Positions 34,275 to 43,027 of a stretch of 64,000 bases of DNA are shown here, piece after piece. Under the pieces are notes generated by a model. It was not told where the DNA came from. It did no database searches and saw only the letters and a program-made list of their open reading frames with translations. Source of the stretch: Rhizobium sp. ASV8 (lineage in GTDB: Bacteria; Pseudomonadota; Alphaproteobacteria; Rhizobiales; Rhizobiaceae); NCBI RefSeq assembly GCF_016429255.1, contig NZ_JAELUG010000001.1, positions 1 to 64,000 on the forward strand, written 5' to 3'. The translations under genes and the position numbers were made by a program. Every line of letters begins with the position of its first letter. Within the stretch, counting starts at the first letter, position 1.

Positions 34275-34882
34275 GCATGGAGTTTCTGATAACGACCCTC
34301 ATCATCGTGGCATCTCCCGGCACCGGGGCCATCTACACGCTTGCGGCCGGTTTATCCGGGGGCACGAGGGCGAGTGTGATTGCCGCGTTCGGCTGCACAC
34401 TTGGCATCATTCCGCATTTGCTTGCCGCGATAAGCGGCCTTGCCGCGCTGCTGCACACCAGCGCCCCGGCGTTTCAGGCCCTCAAATGGCTCGGGGTCGT
34501 CTATTTACTCTACATGGCCTGGTCGATGTTTCGAGAGCGAGGCGTTTTGCGCGTCGACGGCGCGCCATCAGACAAAAGCACGCGACAGGTGATTGGTTCG
34601 GCAATCCTGATCAACCTCCTCAATCCCAAATTGTCGATCTTTTTCTTCGCCTTCCTGCCCCAGTTTGTGACGGCGGATCAGGCAAATCCGATCATGCTGA
34701 TGCTGAAACTCAGCCTGATCTTCATGGCGCTCACCTTCCTTATCTTTGCGGGGTATGGCGTATTCGCGGCCTACCTGCGCCGCCATATCGTCTCAAATCC
34801 AACCGTTCAATCCTGGATGCGCCGGAGCTTTGCGACCGCCTTCGGCGCGCTCGCGTTACAGCTTGCTCTTGCAAGCCGTTAG
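34271..34882 (+). CDS. LysE/RhtB family exporter
   Basis: A 203-residue inner-membrane protein with about six helices. The N-terminal motif LIIVASPGTGAIYTLAAGLSGG and the LINLLNPKLSIFFFAFLPQF motif define the family of amino acid and metabolite exporters. The start at MSMEFL is usual for the family; GGGGG lies 8 bases upstream. It stands between two leftward ABC exporter genes. Substrate unknown. Confidence 0.92.
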   Translation: MSMEFLITTLIIVASPGTGAIYTLAAGLSGGTRASVIAAFGCTLGIIPHLLAAISGLAALLHTSAPAFQALKWLGVVYLLYMAWSMFRERGVLRVDGAPSDKSTRQVIGSAILINLLNPKLSIFFFAFLPQFVTADQANPIMLMLKLSLIFMALTFLIFAGYGVFAAYLRRHIVSNPTVQSWMRRSFATAFGALALQLALASR

Positions 34883-34955
34883 TTCGCCACATCGCCTTTC
34901 GGACGTCTTCGCTATATTTTGGATTTCGGGGAAAAACAAACGCTCGGAGAAACAG

Positions 34956-34983
34956 CAACTGGGGCGCCGTGGCGCCCCAGTTG
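34956..34983 (-). terminator. Perfect 13-bp hairpin after second ABC exporter
   Basis: CAACTGGGGCGCC gt GGCGCCCCAGTTG, 9 bases beyond the exporter stop on the minus strand, followed by CTGTTTCTCC. It also lies 73 bases after the convergent LysE gene and may serve both. Confidence 0.75.
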
Positions 34984-34992
34984 CCCAATCCG

Positions 34993-36846
34993 TTATTGCG
35001 CGGCCGCTTCGGCCTCTTCATGATCGGCGAGGAAGCCGCCGGACTGGCGGCTCCAGAGCTCGGCGTAGATGCCGCCGCCATGGGCCAGTTCCTGATGCGT
35101 ACCCATCTCGATGATCCGGCCCTTGTCGAGAACGATGAGCCGGTCCATCTCGGTCAGCGTGGACAGGCGGTGGGCGATTGCGATCACCGTCTTGCCATGC
35201 ATCAGCGCGAAGAGGTTTTCCTGGATTGCCGCTTCCACTTCGGAATCGAGCGCCGAGGTTGCCTCGTCGAGCACCAGGATCGGCGCATCCTTCAGGAAGA
35301 CGCGGGCGATCGCGATACGCTGCCGCTGGCCGCCGGAGAGCTTGACGCCCCGTTCGCCGACCTGGGCATCCAGCCCCGTGCGACCGTGCATGTCGACCAA
35401 TCCTTCGATGAACTCCCACGCATTGGCGCGCTTGGCCGCCCGGATCACATCCTCATCGGTCGCATCGGGGCGACCATAGGCGATGTTGTCGCGGATCGAG
35501 CGATGCAACAATGACGTATCCTGCGTCACCACGCCGATCATCGAACGAAGGCTGTCCTGCGTCACCCCCGCGATATCGTGACCATCGATGGTGATGCGGC
35601 CACCCTCCAGATCGTAGAAGCGCAGCAGCAGGTTCATCAGCGTCGTCTTGCCGGCGCCGGAACGGCCGACCAGACCCACCTTTTCGCCCGCCTGGATATC
35701 GAGGGAGAGATCTTCCATGACACCCTTCGCCTTGCCGTAATGGAAGCGAATGTGATCGAACCGGATAGCCCCCTGCTTCGCAACGATCGGCGAGGCTGCC
35801 GGCTTGTCGACGATGTCGTGCGGCTTCGTCATCATCCCCATGCCGTCATAGACGGTGCCGATGTTTTCGAAGAGCGCCGACACTTCCCACATCACCCACT
35901 GCGACATGCCGTTGACGCGCATGGCAAGGCCGATGGCAATGGCGATGGAACCGACGGAGATCGTACCATTGAGCCAGAACCAGATCGACATGACCGAGAC
36001 GAGGAACAGCGCCGCGCAGTTGTTGAAATACACGGTCGCGTGGAACAGCGTCACCTTACGCATCTGCTTGTGCACGGTATCGAGGAATTCCTCCATGCCG
36101 GCCTTGGCATATGTCTCCTCGCGACCCGCATGCGAAAACAGCTTCACCGTAGCGATGTTGGTGTAGCTGTCGACCACGCGGCCCGTCATCATCGAGCGCG
36201 CATCGGCCTGCTGCGACGCGATCTTGCGCAGCACAGGCACGAAGTAGGAAACGATCGCCACGTAGACGCCGAGCCAGAGCAGGATCGGAAACATCAGACG
36301 CCAGTCCGCCGCTGCGATGACAAGGATCATCGAAAGGAAATAGGCAAACACATAGACGAAGACGTCGAGGATCTTCATGACCGTTTCGCGCACGGCAAGC
36401 GAGGTCTGCATCACCTTGGTGGCGACGCGACCGGCGAACTCGTTGGCGAAAAAGGTCATGCTGTGGCGCAACAGGAAGCGGTGCATCTGCCAGCGCGCGA
36501 TCATCGGATAGTTGCCGAGCAACACCTGATGCATGATGAAGCTGTTGAGGATCGCCGCTAGCGGCAAGCCGATCAGCACCATAGCCCCCATCCAGAACAG
36601 CTTTTGCCATTCCGTCTGCAGGAACGTCGCCTTATCCGCCTTCGTCAACCATTCGACGATATCGCCGAGGAACTTGAATAGCGCCACCTCGCCGACTGCG
36701 ATCGCCGTGGTGAGGATGCTCATGGCGATCAGCCACGGCAGTGCAGGTTTCGAATAGTGCCAGCAGAATGCAAAGAGACCCTGCGGAGGCGTATCCGGCA
36801 CCTCGCTCGGAAATGGATTTAGTCGGCGTTCAAACCAGCCAAACAT
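34993..36846 (-). CDS. MsbA-type ABC exporter (permease-ATPase fusion), second
   Basis: A 617-residue half-transporter with a six-helix domain (about 25-330) and an ATPase domain (GRSGAGKTTL, LSGGQRQRIAIARV, LVLDEATSAL). The start is MFGWFERRLNPF, with GGAG 8 bases upstream. The mRNA carries a leader of over 200 bases with a short reading frame and pairing segments, described separately. Paralogue of the exporter at 32-34 kb; substrate unknown. Confidence 0.93.
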   Translation of the reverse strand: MFGWFERRLNPFPSEVPDTPPQGLFAFCWHYSKPALPWLIAMSILTTAIAVGEVALFKFLGDIVEWLTKADKATFLQTEWQKLFWMGAMVLIGLPLAAILNSFIMHQVLLGNYPMIARWQMHRFLLRHSMTFFANEFAGRVATKVMQTSLAVRETVMKILDVFVYVFAYFLSMILVIAAADWRLMFPILLWLGVYVAIVSYFVPVLRKIASQQADARSMMTGRVVDSYTNIATVKLFSHAGREETYAKAGMEEFLDTVHKQMRKVTLFHATVYFNNCAALFLVSVMSIWFWLNGTISVGSIAIAIGLAMRVNGMSQWVMWEVSALFENIGTVYDGMGMMTKPHDIVDKPAASPIVAKQGAIRFDHIRFHYGKAKGVMEDLSLDIQAGEKVGLVGRSGAGKTTLMNLLLRFYDLEGGRITIDGHDIAGVTQDSLRSMIGVVTQDTSLLHRSIRDNIAYGRPDATDEDVIRAAKRANAWEFIEGLVDMHGRTGLDAQVGERGVKLSGGQRQRIAIARVFLKDAPILVLDEATSALDSEVEAAIQENLFALMHGKTVIAIAHRLSTLTEMDRLIVLDKGRIIEMGTHQELAHGGGIYAELWSRQSGGFLADHEEAEAAAQ

Positions 36847-36972
36847 CGAAATGCTCCAAAGACTCGACCCTGTGACCACCCATTGCGCCCAAAGGTCGCA
36901 GATTCATATGGTGGTCGGGCGATAAAACAACGAGGCCATATCGGCCGCGCAATGACTTAGAAAGGGGGAATG

Positions 36973-37079
36973 CTTGCGAATTCGCGCCTTGTGGCGCTCT
37001 CAGCGGGTCCGAAAAAAGGCCGACAGGAGGCGCATCGTCACAAACAAGATATCCATCATGAGCCTCCTTCGTTCGCAAG
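36973..37079 (-). promoter_or_regulatory. Structured leader of the second ABC exporter (possible attenuator)
   Basis: On the minus strand the segment CTTGCGAA before the leader ribosome site is complementary to TTCGCAAG after the leader stop. AGGAGGC, the leader ribosome site, can pair with GCCTCCT in leader codons 10-12. A third hairpin, GCGCC ACAA GGCGC, begins 2 bases after the leader stop. These mutually affected pairings suggest control by ribosome position, but no measurement exists here. Confidence 0.4.
37000..37059 (-). CDS. 19-residue leader peptide of ABC exporter gene
   Basis: The frame MMDILFVTMRLLSAFFRTR has a near-perfect ribosome site (AAGGAGG, 3-6 bases before its two ATG codons), the strongest in this region. 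It ends about 154 bases before the exporter ATG. The peptide ends in Arg-Thr-Arg, an R-x-R pattern known to stall ribosomes with macrolides bound. No ribosome site as good lies before the exporter itself. Function as a regulatory leader is inferred. Confidence 0.5.
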   Translation of the reverse strand: MMDILFVTMRLLSAFFRTR

Positions 37080-37242
37080 TTGTAGAGCGCTTGTCTTTTA
37101 GCGCGGCTTTTTTCTTTTGGAAAGAGGAATATGCCTGAAAAATGGGCGAAACCCTTCAATTCCGCTGATGGAAAGCATCACAAAAATCAACGGATCGATG
37201 AAAATCGGAGACAAATCCCGGCGGTTTCGCTAGTTGCAGCAT

Positions 37243-37740
37243 ATGACCATGCTCCGCATCGCCCTCTACCAACCCGACATTCCCGGCAATACCGGCACGA
37301 TCCTGCGGCTCGCCGCATGCCTTGGCCTTGGCGTCGACATCATCGAACCGGCCGGCTTCGATATCTCGGATCGTAACCTCAAGCGCGCCGGCATGGATTA
37401 CCTGTCAGCCGTCACCCTGACGCGGCATGTCAATTGGGAGCGTTTCGAGACGTGGCGCCAGGAAAGCGGTCGCCGGCTGGTGCTCGCCTCCACCAAGGCG
37501 GCACAATCCTATACCGACTTCACCTACCACGATAACGACGTGCTTCTTTTCGGCCGCGAAAGCGCTGGCGTCCCCGATCATGTCCACGAAAAAGCCGACG
37601 GCCGCATCCTCATCCCCATGGTCGAGGGCCAACGCTCGATCAACGTCGCAATGTCCGCAGCCATGATATCGGGGGAAGCGTTGCGGCAGACGCAATGGTC
37701 GCAAATGCCGGCACTGGGGTCGAATGTCGCACCCGAATAG
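37243..37740 (+). CDS. trmL: tRNA (cytidine(34)-2'-O)-methyltransferase
   Basis: A SPOUT-class enzyme methylating the wobble ribose of tRNA-Leu isoacceptors. It is about 165 residues. N-terminal LYQPDIPGNTGTILRLAACLG and the C-terminal knot (LLFGRESAGVPDHVHEKADGRILIPM; RSINVAMSAAMISGEALRQT) are complete. The start is taken at MTMLRIAL; M37249 or a TTG at 37234 are alternatives. No strong ribosome site. Between the divergent exporter leader and the next gene. Confidence 0.93.
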   Translation: MTMLRIALYQPDIPGNTGTILRLAACLGLGVDIIEPAGFDISDRNLKRAGMDYLSAVTLTRHVNWERFETWRQESGRRLVLASTKAAQSYTDFTYHDNDVLLFGRESAGVPDHVHEKADGRILIPMVEGQRSINVAMSAAMISGEALRQTQWSQMPALGSNVAPE

Positions 37741-37817
37741 GCGTTGGCACGCCGGATAAAGTGTGAGAAGCTTGGCCTTGGAATGCTCAAACTCAGGCAG
37801 CCTTGGCGAGGTGACCC

Positions 37818-38981
37818 ATGTTCCAGACAGCATTCACGCTTTCCCTCACGCAGTTTGCGCGCACATTGAGCCTCCCCGAGCGGTTGCAGCGCTCGCCTGG
37901 CCGCAATCTTGCGCTGGAAGGCCTTCGCCAGCGGAATCTTGCGCTGGATGCACTGTTCTACGACATCAAGGTGATCACGCCGGAAGAAGCCTTCTACATC
38001 AGCGACTCGTTGGCAGCCGAAGGCGCGATCATGATCGTTCCGCCAAGCGGCGGAGCGGCGATACGCCTTTGCGAAACGGTGGATGAATTCGTCATGAGAG
38101 GTGGCGACAGGGTGCGGGCACTCGCCGTCGCCGGCATCGGCGGCTCGGCGCTTGGCGCTGCGGCTTTCGCCCGCAATGTGGCCGATGCGGTGCAGGGACC
38201 GGTTGCCGTCGTCGTCTCCGGCTACGGCATCGCCGATGCCATCACCGAGACATTCGGAGGATTGTTTTTCTTCGGCCATCTGAGGGGCTTGCGGCCGTTT
38301 CTCGAAACATTGGACGACCTCGCCGGACGGCCCAAGGTCGGCGCGCATGGCAAGGAATCGGCTAGTCGCACCAGCCTCGATACGCGCACCGTGCGGGCGC
38401 TGCTAGCAGACAGCCGCCTCTCCTTCGATTTGCTGGTCGGCCATTCCAAGGGCAATCTGGTCCTCTCCGCCGCCTTGCATGACCTGTCCAGACAGGCAGC
38501 AACCCGGGTGGCGACGCTCGCTGCGGATATGAAAATCGTGACGATCGGCGCCCGTATCGCCATGCCGACGGCCTTCACCGATGTGGTCGACGTCATGGGG
38601 GCATGGGACTGGTTCGGCGAAATCAACTCGCGCCCGTTCCTCGACGCCGATCGGCACGTCCCCCATGCCTGGCATCACACGAATACCGAATTGAACGGGC
38701 ACTTGCCCGTGACCGCAACACTTAGGGAAATCCTGGCAGAGCAGCCATCGCTCGCCAAACGGCAAGCCGAGGAACGTGGAAGCGAAACCTCGCGGGATTT
38801 GCTGCCGGCGGCGGCCGAACCCGCCGTTCAATCCTCGCCGATCAGCGTCAAATCGCAGCCCGCGACGATCGAAAAGGTCAAGCAGGCCTTTGCTGCCGGT
38901 GCCGGCGTGGCCACGGCGCCGAGCACATCGCAGATTGAAACTGGCTCCCCCGAAGAGTTGCAGCCGCCCAAGCCGCACTGA
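37818..38981 (+). CDS. Predicted alpha/beta-hydrolase-like protein, unknown function
   Basis: A 387-residue protein. The central part has a nucleophile-elbow pattern GHSKGN (G-x-S-x-G) after FDLLVG, and a later Asp/His region, which suggests an alpha/beta hydrolase such as a lipase-like enzyme. A Gly/Ala-rich segment (AVAGIGGSALGAAAF) precedes it. The last 80 residues are low-complexity (Ala, Pro, Ser). The early part has a short internal repeat (RNLALEGL, RNLALDAL). No signal peptide is evident. Confidence 0.65.
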   Translation: MFQTAFTLSLTQFARTLSLPERLQRSPGRNLALEGLRQRNLALDALFYDIKVITPEEAFYISDSLAAEGAIMIVPPSGGAAIRLCETVDEFVMRGGDRVRALAVAGIGGSALGAAAFARNVADAVQGPVAVVVSGYGIADAITETFGGLFFFGHLRGLRPFLETLDDLAGRPKVGAHGKESASRTSLDTRTVRALLADSRLSFDLLVGHSKGNLVLSAALHDLSRQAATRVATLAADMKIVTIGARIAMPTAFTDVVDVMGAWDWFGEINSRPFLDADRHVPHAWHHTNTELNGHLPVTATLREILAEQPSLAKRQAEERGSETSRDLLPAAAEPAVQSSPISVKSQPATIEKVKQAFAAGAGVATAPSTSQIETGSPEELQPPKPH

Positions 38982-39026
38982 GGTGCGCAGTGCGCAAATA
39001 TTGATCCAATATGTCGCAAGCGACTG

Positions 39027-39054
39027 TGGACTAAGGCCGAAGCAAGCGTATAAT
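39027..39054 (+). promoter_or_regulatory. Likely promoter of the Na/Pi cotransporter gene
   Basis: TGGACT, 16 bases, then a consensus TATAAT, giving a 5' leader of about 125 bases. No Pho box (CTGTCAT-type direct repeats) was recognised. Confidence 0.5.
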
Positions 39055-39186
39055 GCTTAGCCGGCAAGCAATATTACCGCCTATCTTCCATGCGAATGAA
39101 AACTGAAATCCATGCCTTTTCAGTAGGTTATTGGCGATCTCCGAATCATTGATGACATGGCGGCATGAGAAAGAACTAGAAGAAGA

Positions 39187-40830
39187 ATGGAATCCACCAT
39201 CGTCATGATCAACCTGTTCGGCGCCGTCGGCTTGCTGCTGTTCGGCCTCGCGCAGGTCAAGGACGGCGTGTCGCGCGCTTTTGGCGCTCGCCTGAGAACC
39301 GGCCTTGCCAAGGGAACGCGCAGCGGCGCTCGCTCTTTCGTGTCAGGCTTCGTGGCAACGATCGCATTGCAGAGTTCCACCGCGACGGCGCTCATGATTG
39401 CCTCCTTCGTCGAGCGCGATCTCGTTCTGCCTGGTATGGCGCAAATCGTTCTGCTTGGCGCCAATGTCGGTACGGCCGTCACGGCCTGGATCGTCGCGAC
39501 GGGCATCGAATGGCTCTCTCCTCTCATTATTCTGATCGGCATTGTCCTGTACCGCCGCAAGTCGACTGCTCAGCAGGGAGCGGGAGCAGCTCTTATCGGC
39601 ATCGGGCTGATGCTGCTTTCGCTGCAGCTGCTCAGCCTTGCCACCGCGCCGATGCGGCAATCTGCGGCGCTTGGCGCTTTCATCGGGCTGCTGGACGGCG
39701 CATTGCCCGTCGCGCTCATCTTTTCGGCAGTGCTTGCTTTCGTATCATCGTCAAGTCTTGCCGTCGTCGTGCTGATCCTGTCGCTTGCGTCCACAGGCAT
39801 TTTGTCGCCGGCCCTGACGGTCGTTCTCGTGCTCGGCGCCAATCTCGGCGGCGCCGTCCCGCCGCTCGTAGCGACGCTTTCCGGTCCTGCGACCGCCCGG
39901 CGCGTCACTCTGGGCAACCTGATCGTGCGCGCCATCGGCTGCCTCGTCGTGCTTCCTCTCGCAGGCTATATCGGCGACTGGATGCAAAGCCTCCACTTCT
40001 CGCCCGCCAAGCTGCCGGTGGATGTGCATCTGCTCTTCAATATCGCCCTTGCCATCTGCGCATGGCCCTTCTCGCGCCTGCTGTCGAAGACCATGCTCAG
40101 GATCGTCCCCAACGACCCTCAAACCGACGACGGACCGAAATTTCTCGACCAGCAGGCCCTTCAGACGCCGGTCGTGGCCCTTGCCAGCGCCACGCGCGAG
40201 GTGCTGGCCGTCGGCGATCTGATCGAGCGCATGCTGATCCGCACCGAGAACGCCTTCAACGACAACGACCTCGCGCCCTTGAAAGAAGTCCCCGTTCTGG
40301 AGAAGCGCGTCGACAAGATCCAGCAGGAAGTGAAGATCTACCTGTCGAAGCTTGGGCGCGATGGATTGGATGACGAGAACGGCCGCCGCTCCATCGTCAT
40401 CATCGATTATGCGATCAATCTCGAACACATCGGCGACATCATTGAAAAGGGCCTTGCCGAACAAGTCGCAAAGAAGATCGACAAAGGCCTGACCTTCTCA
40501 GAGGACGGATATCGCGAGCTTCGAAGCCTTTTCAGCCTGACGGTGGACAATCTGCGCATCGCGCAGACCATCCTTGTCACGCGCGACTTCAATCTCGCCC
40601 GGCAGCTGATGGAGGTGAAGGTGGATGTCCGCAAGCTCGAGAAGCAATCCTCTGAACGCCATCTCGAAAGATTGCGCGACGGCCGCGTCGACAGCCTGCA
40701 AACCAGTTCGCTACATCTGGACATGCTGCGCGACCTGAAACGCATCAATGCCCACATCGTCTCGGTGGCTCATCCCATACTGGACGAGAGCGGACTACTG
40801 ATAGAAAGCCGGTTGAGGAACACACAGTAG
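39187..40830 (+). CDS. Na/Pi cotransporter family protein with PhoU-like tail
   Basis: A 547-residue membrane protein. Two related membrane halves each carry a Gln-Ser-Ser-type motif (IALQSSTATALM; FVSSSSLAVVV) typical of NptA/SLC34 phosphate symporters, covering residues 1-300. A cytosolic helical PhoU-like domain follows (about 330-547). It probably imports or exports phosphate with sodium, but some family members have other roles. Confidence 0.92.
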   Translation: MESTIVMINLFGAVGLLLFGLAQVKDGVSRAFGARLRTGLAKGTRSGARSFVSGFVATIALQSSTATALMIASFVERDLVLPGMAQIVLLGANVGTAVTAWIVATGIEWLSPLIILIGIVLYRRKSTAQQGAGAALIGIGLMLLSLQLLSLATAPMRQSAALGAFIGLLDGALPVALIFSAVLAFVSSSSLAVVVLILSLASTGILSPALTVVLVLGANLGGAVPPLVATLSGPATARRVTLGNLIVRAIGCLVVLPLAGYIGDWMQSLHFSPAKLPVDVHLLFNIALAICAWPFSRLLSKTMLRIVPNDPQTDDGPKFLDQQALQTPVVALASATREVLAVGDLIERMLIRTENAFNDNDLAPLKEVPVLEKRVDKIQQEVKIYLSKLGRDGLDDENGRRSIVIIDYAINLEHIGDIIEKGLAEQVAKKIDKGLTFSEDGYRELRSLFSLTVDNLRIAQTILVTRDFNLARQLMEVKVDVRKLEKQSSERHLERLRDGRVDSLQTSSLHLDMLRDLKRINAHIVSVAHPILDESGLLIESRLRNTQ

Positions 40831-40878
40831 CGACGTCAGGCTCGTCGCCTGTCACTGCAGCCAGCCATTTCGTCCAGC

Positions 40879-41136
40879 TCAATCCGCCGACGGCAAACGC
40901 CGCATTGTGAATTCGATGCGATCGCCCTCGATCTGACGCCAGCTTTCGACTTCGGTCCAGTAGGCGGCTTTCGGGAATTCATCGAACCATTCGCGCGCTT
41001 TGGCACGCGCTTCGGGACGACTGAGACAATAGGTCTCTCGAACGAACTCGCTCTTTCCACCGGCAGGATGCTCCTGCCTGTAGCGGAATATTCTGCTTCT
41101 CAACCCATCAAGGGGCGGCGGTCCGGGTATCTTCAT
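40879..41136 (-). CDS. Small hypothetical protein (85 residues)
   Basis: An acidic/basic mixed cytosolic protein (MKIPGPPPLDGLRSRIFRYR..., ending FTMRRLPSAD). The ATG has GAGG 7 bases upstream, making it a credible gene. It contains a helical EARAKAREWFDEFP and no known motif. Divergent from hemF. Function unknown. Confidence 0.65.
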   Translation of the reverse strand: MKIPGPPPLDGLRSRIFRYRQEHPAGGKSEFVRETYCLSRPEARAKAREWFDEFPKAAYWTEVESWRQIEGDRIEFTMRRLPSAD

Positions 41137-41310
41137 GATCAAACCTCGCCTTTGAGAGAGGGAAGATAATACCGCATCCGAAATTTTGCGAGTCGATTCT
41201 CCTGCGACGTCGCTGCACTGGCTGCGCCGTAGAGTTGCTGTTATTCACGATCACGATACATACGGTGCGAATCGCGGGCCGCCGGCTGCTCGCACCTTCG
41301 GAGAGCATGA

Positions 41311-42222
41311 ATGGAACGACCCAATCTTCCCAAAGGACTACCTGAGGACATTGAAGCAAAGAAAGAGGCTGCCAGAACCTGGTTCGAGAGCCTGCGCGAT
41401 GCAATCTGCGCCGAGTTCGAGAAGCTGGAAGACGAGCTTGCCGGACCTCTTTCCGATCAGGAGCCGGGAAGGTTCGTCGCCAAGGACTGGTTGAGGGAAA
41501 ACGGTCAGGGCGGCGGCGGCCGCATGTCGATGATGGAAGGCCGCGTTTTCGAGAAGGTCGGCGTTCATACATCGACGGTCTATGGCGAATTCTCTCCTGA
41601 CTTCCGCAACCAGATCCCGGGTGCGGAAGAAGATCCGCGTTTCTGGGCTTCGGGCCTGTCGCTGATCGCCCATCCCGTCAACCCGAACGTGCCGGCCGTG
41701 CATATGAACACGCGCATGGTGGTCACGACGAGCCACTGGTTCGGCGGCGGGGCCGACCTGACGCCGGTGCTCGACCGCCGACGCACTCAGGAAGATCCGG
41801 ACAGCGTTCTTTTTCATCGCGCCATGCAGATCGTCTGCGACCGCCACGACGTCGCAGACTACCAGCGCTACAAGACCTGGTGTGACGAATATTTCTTCCT
41901 GAAGCATCGAAACGAGGCCCGCGGCATCGGCGGCATCTTCTTCGACTGGCAGCATTCGCCGGAGGAAGCGGGTGGCTGGAACGCCGACTTCGCCTTCACC
42001 CGCGATGTCGGACGCGCCTTCTCCATGGTCTACCCCCGTATCGTCCGCTCCAACTTCAACGAGACATGGACCGAAGACCAGCGTGACGAACAATTAATCC
42101 GTCGCGGGCGCTATGTAGAGTTCAATTTGTTATATGATCGGGGTACAATCTTCGGGCTTAAGACGGGCGGCAATGTCGAATCGATCTTGTCGTCCATGCC
42201 GCCGGTGGTGCGTTGGCCCTAG
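41311..42222 (+). CDS. hemF: Oxygen-dependent coproporphyrinogen III oxidase
   Basis: Decarboxylates coproporphyrinogen III to protoporphyrinogen IX in haem synthesis, using O2. It is 303 residues, the standard length. Signatures: [35 protein letters not shown] and [28 protein letters not shown]. The 174 bases upstream hold its promoter; no FNR-like site was seen. A RIME-like repeat begins at its stop codon. Confidence 0.97.
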   Translation: MERPNLPKGLPEDIEAKKEAARTWFESLRDAICAEFEKLEDELAGPLSDQEPGRFVAKDWLRENGQGGGGRMSMMEGRVFEKVGVHTSTVYGEFSPDFRNQIPGAEEDPRFWASGLSLIAHPVNPNVPAVHMNTRMVVTTSHWFGGGADLTPVLDRRRTQEDPDSVLFHRAMQIVCDRHDVADYQRYKTWCDEYFFLKHRNEARGIGGIFFDWQHSPEEAGGWNADFAFTRDVGRAFSMVYPRIVRSNFNETWTEDQRDEQLIRRGRYVEFNLLYDRGTIFGLKTGGNVESILSSMPPVVRWP

Positions 42223-42322
42223 AGCCAGATGATTTTGGGTCGGTTCGATCTAAAATCTGACGTGAAGGAAGCAGTGCATGATGTCGCCGGAAAGCCGCTC
42301 ACGCTTTTCGGCATCATGCTCT
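42220..42322 (+). repeat. RIME-like rhizobial intergenic mosaic element, copy 1
   Basis: Two consecutive palindromes: an AGATTTTGGGTCG...GATCTAAAATCT type part and a GCATGATGTCGCCGG...TTCGGCATCATGCTCT part. It matches copy 2 (45559-45672, opposite strand) in order and in most bases. Its first bases overlap the hemF stop codon, so it may form the hemF mRNA 3' end. Confidence 0.8.
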
Positions 42323-42415
42323 GGGCATTCAAAATAAAATGATCAGATAAGTCCTGAAATCGGCGGAGTGAGTGCCTAGGTTACGTAATGCTCGTTTCAA
42401 TCGGAGGAGGTTGTA

Positions 42416-42694
42416 ATGGCAATACAGAATCAAGCCACGGAAGTTTCGAAGGAAGAGAAGCTTTCGCGCACAGCCGATAGCCCGGAATTCATCCTCCGGC
42501 TAGCGGAAGACATGCGGATCCGCAGTGGATCCGATCTGCCCCTCTCCTGTTTCATCGAGCAGGTGAGAATGCAGCTGGCGGGTAAGTCACCTGGCGACAT
42601 CGTTCGCATGGAGGCTGCTCGTTCGGCCAAGCAGGCGCCCATTACAAGATATCAGTCGTCAGACTGCTTTAAATCCTGGGCGATGCCGGACTAA
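42416..42694 (+). CDS. Small hypothetical protein (92 residues)
   Basis: Has a strong ribosome site (GGAGGAGG, 8 bases before the ATG). The protein is soluble and charged, with a segment DLPLSCFIEQVRMQLAGKSPGDIVRMEAARSAKQ. No known domain recognised. Flanked by the RIME-like element upstream and a terminator hairpin downstream, so it is a stand-alone transcription unit. Confidence 0.65.
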   Translation: MAIQNQATEVSKEEKLSRTADSPEFILRLAEDMRIRSGSDLPLSCFIEQVRMQLAGKSPGDIVRMEAARSAKQAPITRYQSSDCFKSWAMPD

Positions 42695-42710
42695 AAGTCC
42701 GGAAGAACAG

Positions 42711-42739
42711 GTCCGGCAAGCCAAGGAGCCTTGCCGGAC
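42711..42739 (+). terminator. Hairpin after the 92-residue protein gene
   Basis: Perfect 10-base arms GTCCGGCAAG / CTTGCCGGAC with a 9-base loop, 16 bases after the stop. The following AAGGAAACCTTT is only weakly T-rich. Confidence 0.7.
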
Positions 42740-42827
42740 AAGGAAACCTTTCCCTGCCCGTCGCGTTTAGCCTTCATGTCCTTCGGCATGAAGGATCGTA
42801 ACGGTGTCGAAGAATGAGGAGGAAGAT

Positions 42828-43013
42828 ATGCGACTGTTCGAATGTGGTACGCTTGTACCCGGCTGCGCATGGCATACGCGCGCCAAGGACGATGCCGAAG
42901 TGGTTCGTCGCGCTGTCGAGCACTTGCGTGACGCGCATGGCGAAACAATCGTCCGGGAAAACATGGTCGACAACATCAAGGCTCGCATCCGTGATGAGGC
43001 GCACGCCGCCTGA
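42828..43013 (+). CDS. DUF1059 family small protein
   Basis: A 61-residue protein with the DUF1059 pattern: MRLFECGTLVPGCAWHTRAKDDAEVV, then HLRDAHGE with Cys and His at the family positions that suggest a small metal-binding fold. Ribosome site GAGGAGGA directly before the ATG decides this start over one 8 codons earlier. The stop lies in an inverted repeat (CGCCTGA / TCAGGCG, 43008-43034) shared with the convergent cca gene. Confidence 0.8.
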   Translation: MRLFECGTLVPGCAWHTRAKDDAEVVRRAVEHLRDAHGETIVRENMVDNIKARIRDEAHAA

Positions 43014-43027
43014 TCGGCTCCGGGCCG

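Noticed and set aside
36868-36910. tRNA T-arm-like sequence (GGTCACAGGGTCGAGTC) on the minus strand upstream of the ABC exporter
   Set aside because: No acceptor stem, anticodon arm or CCA end could be built around it; probably chance.
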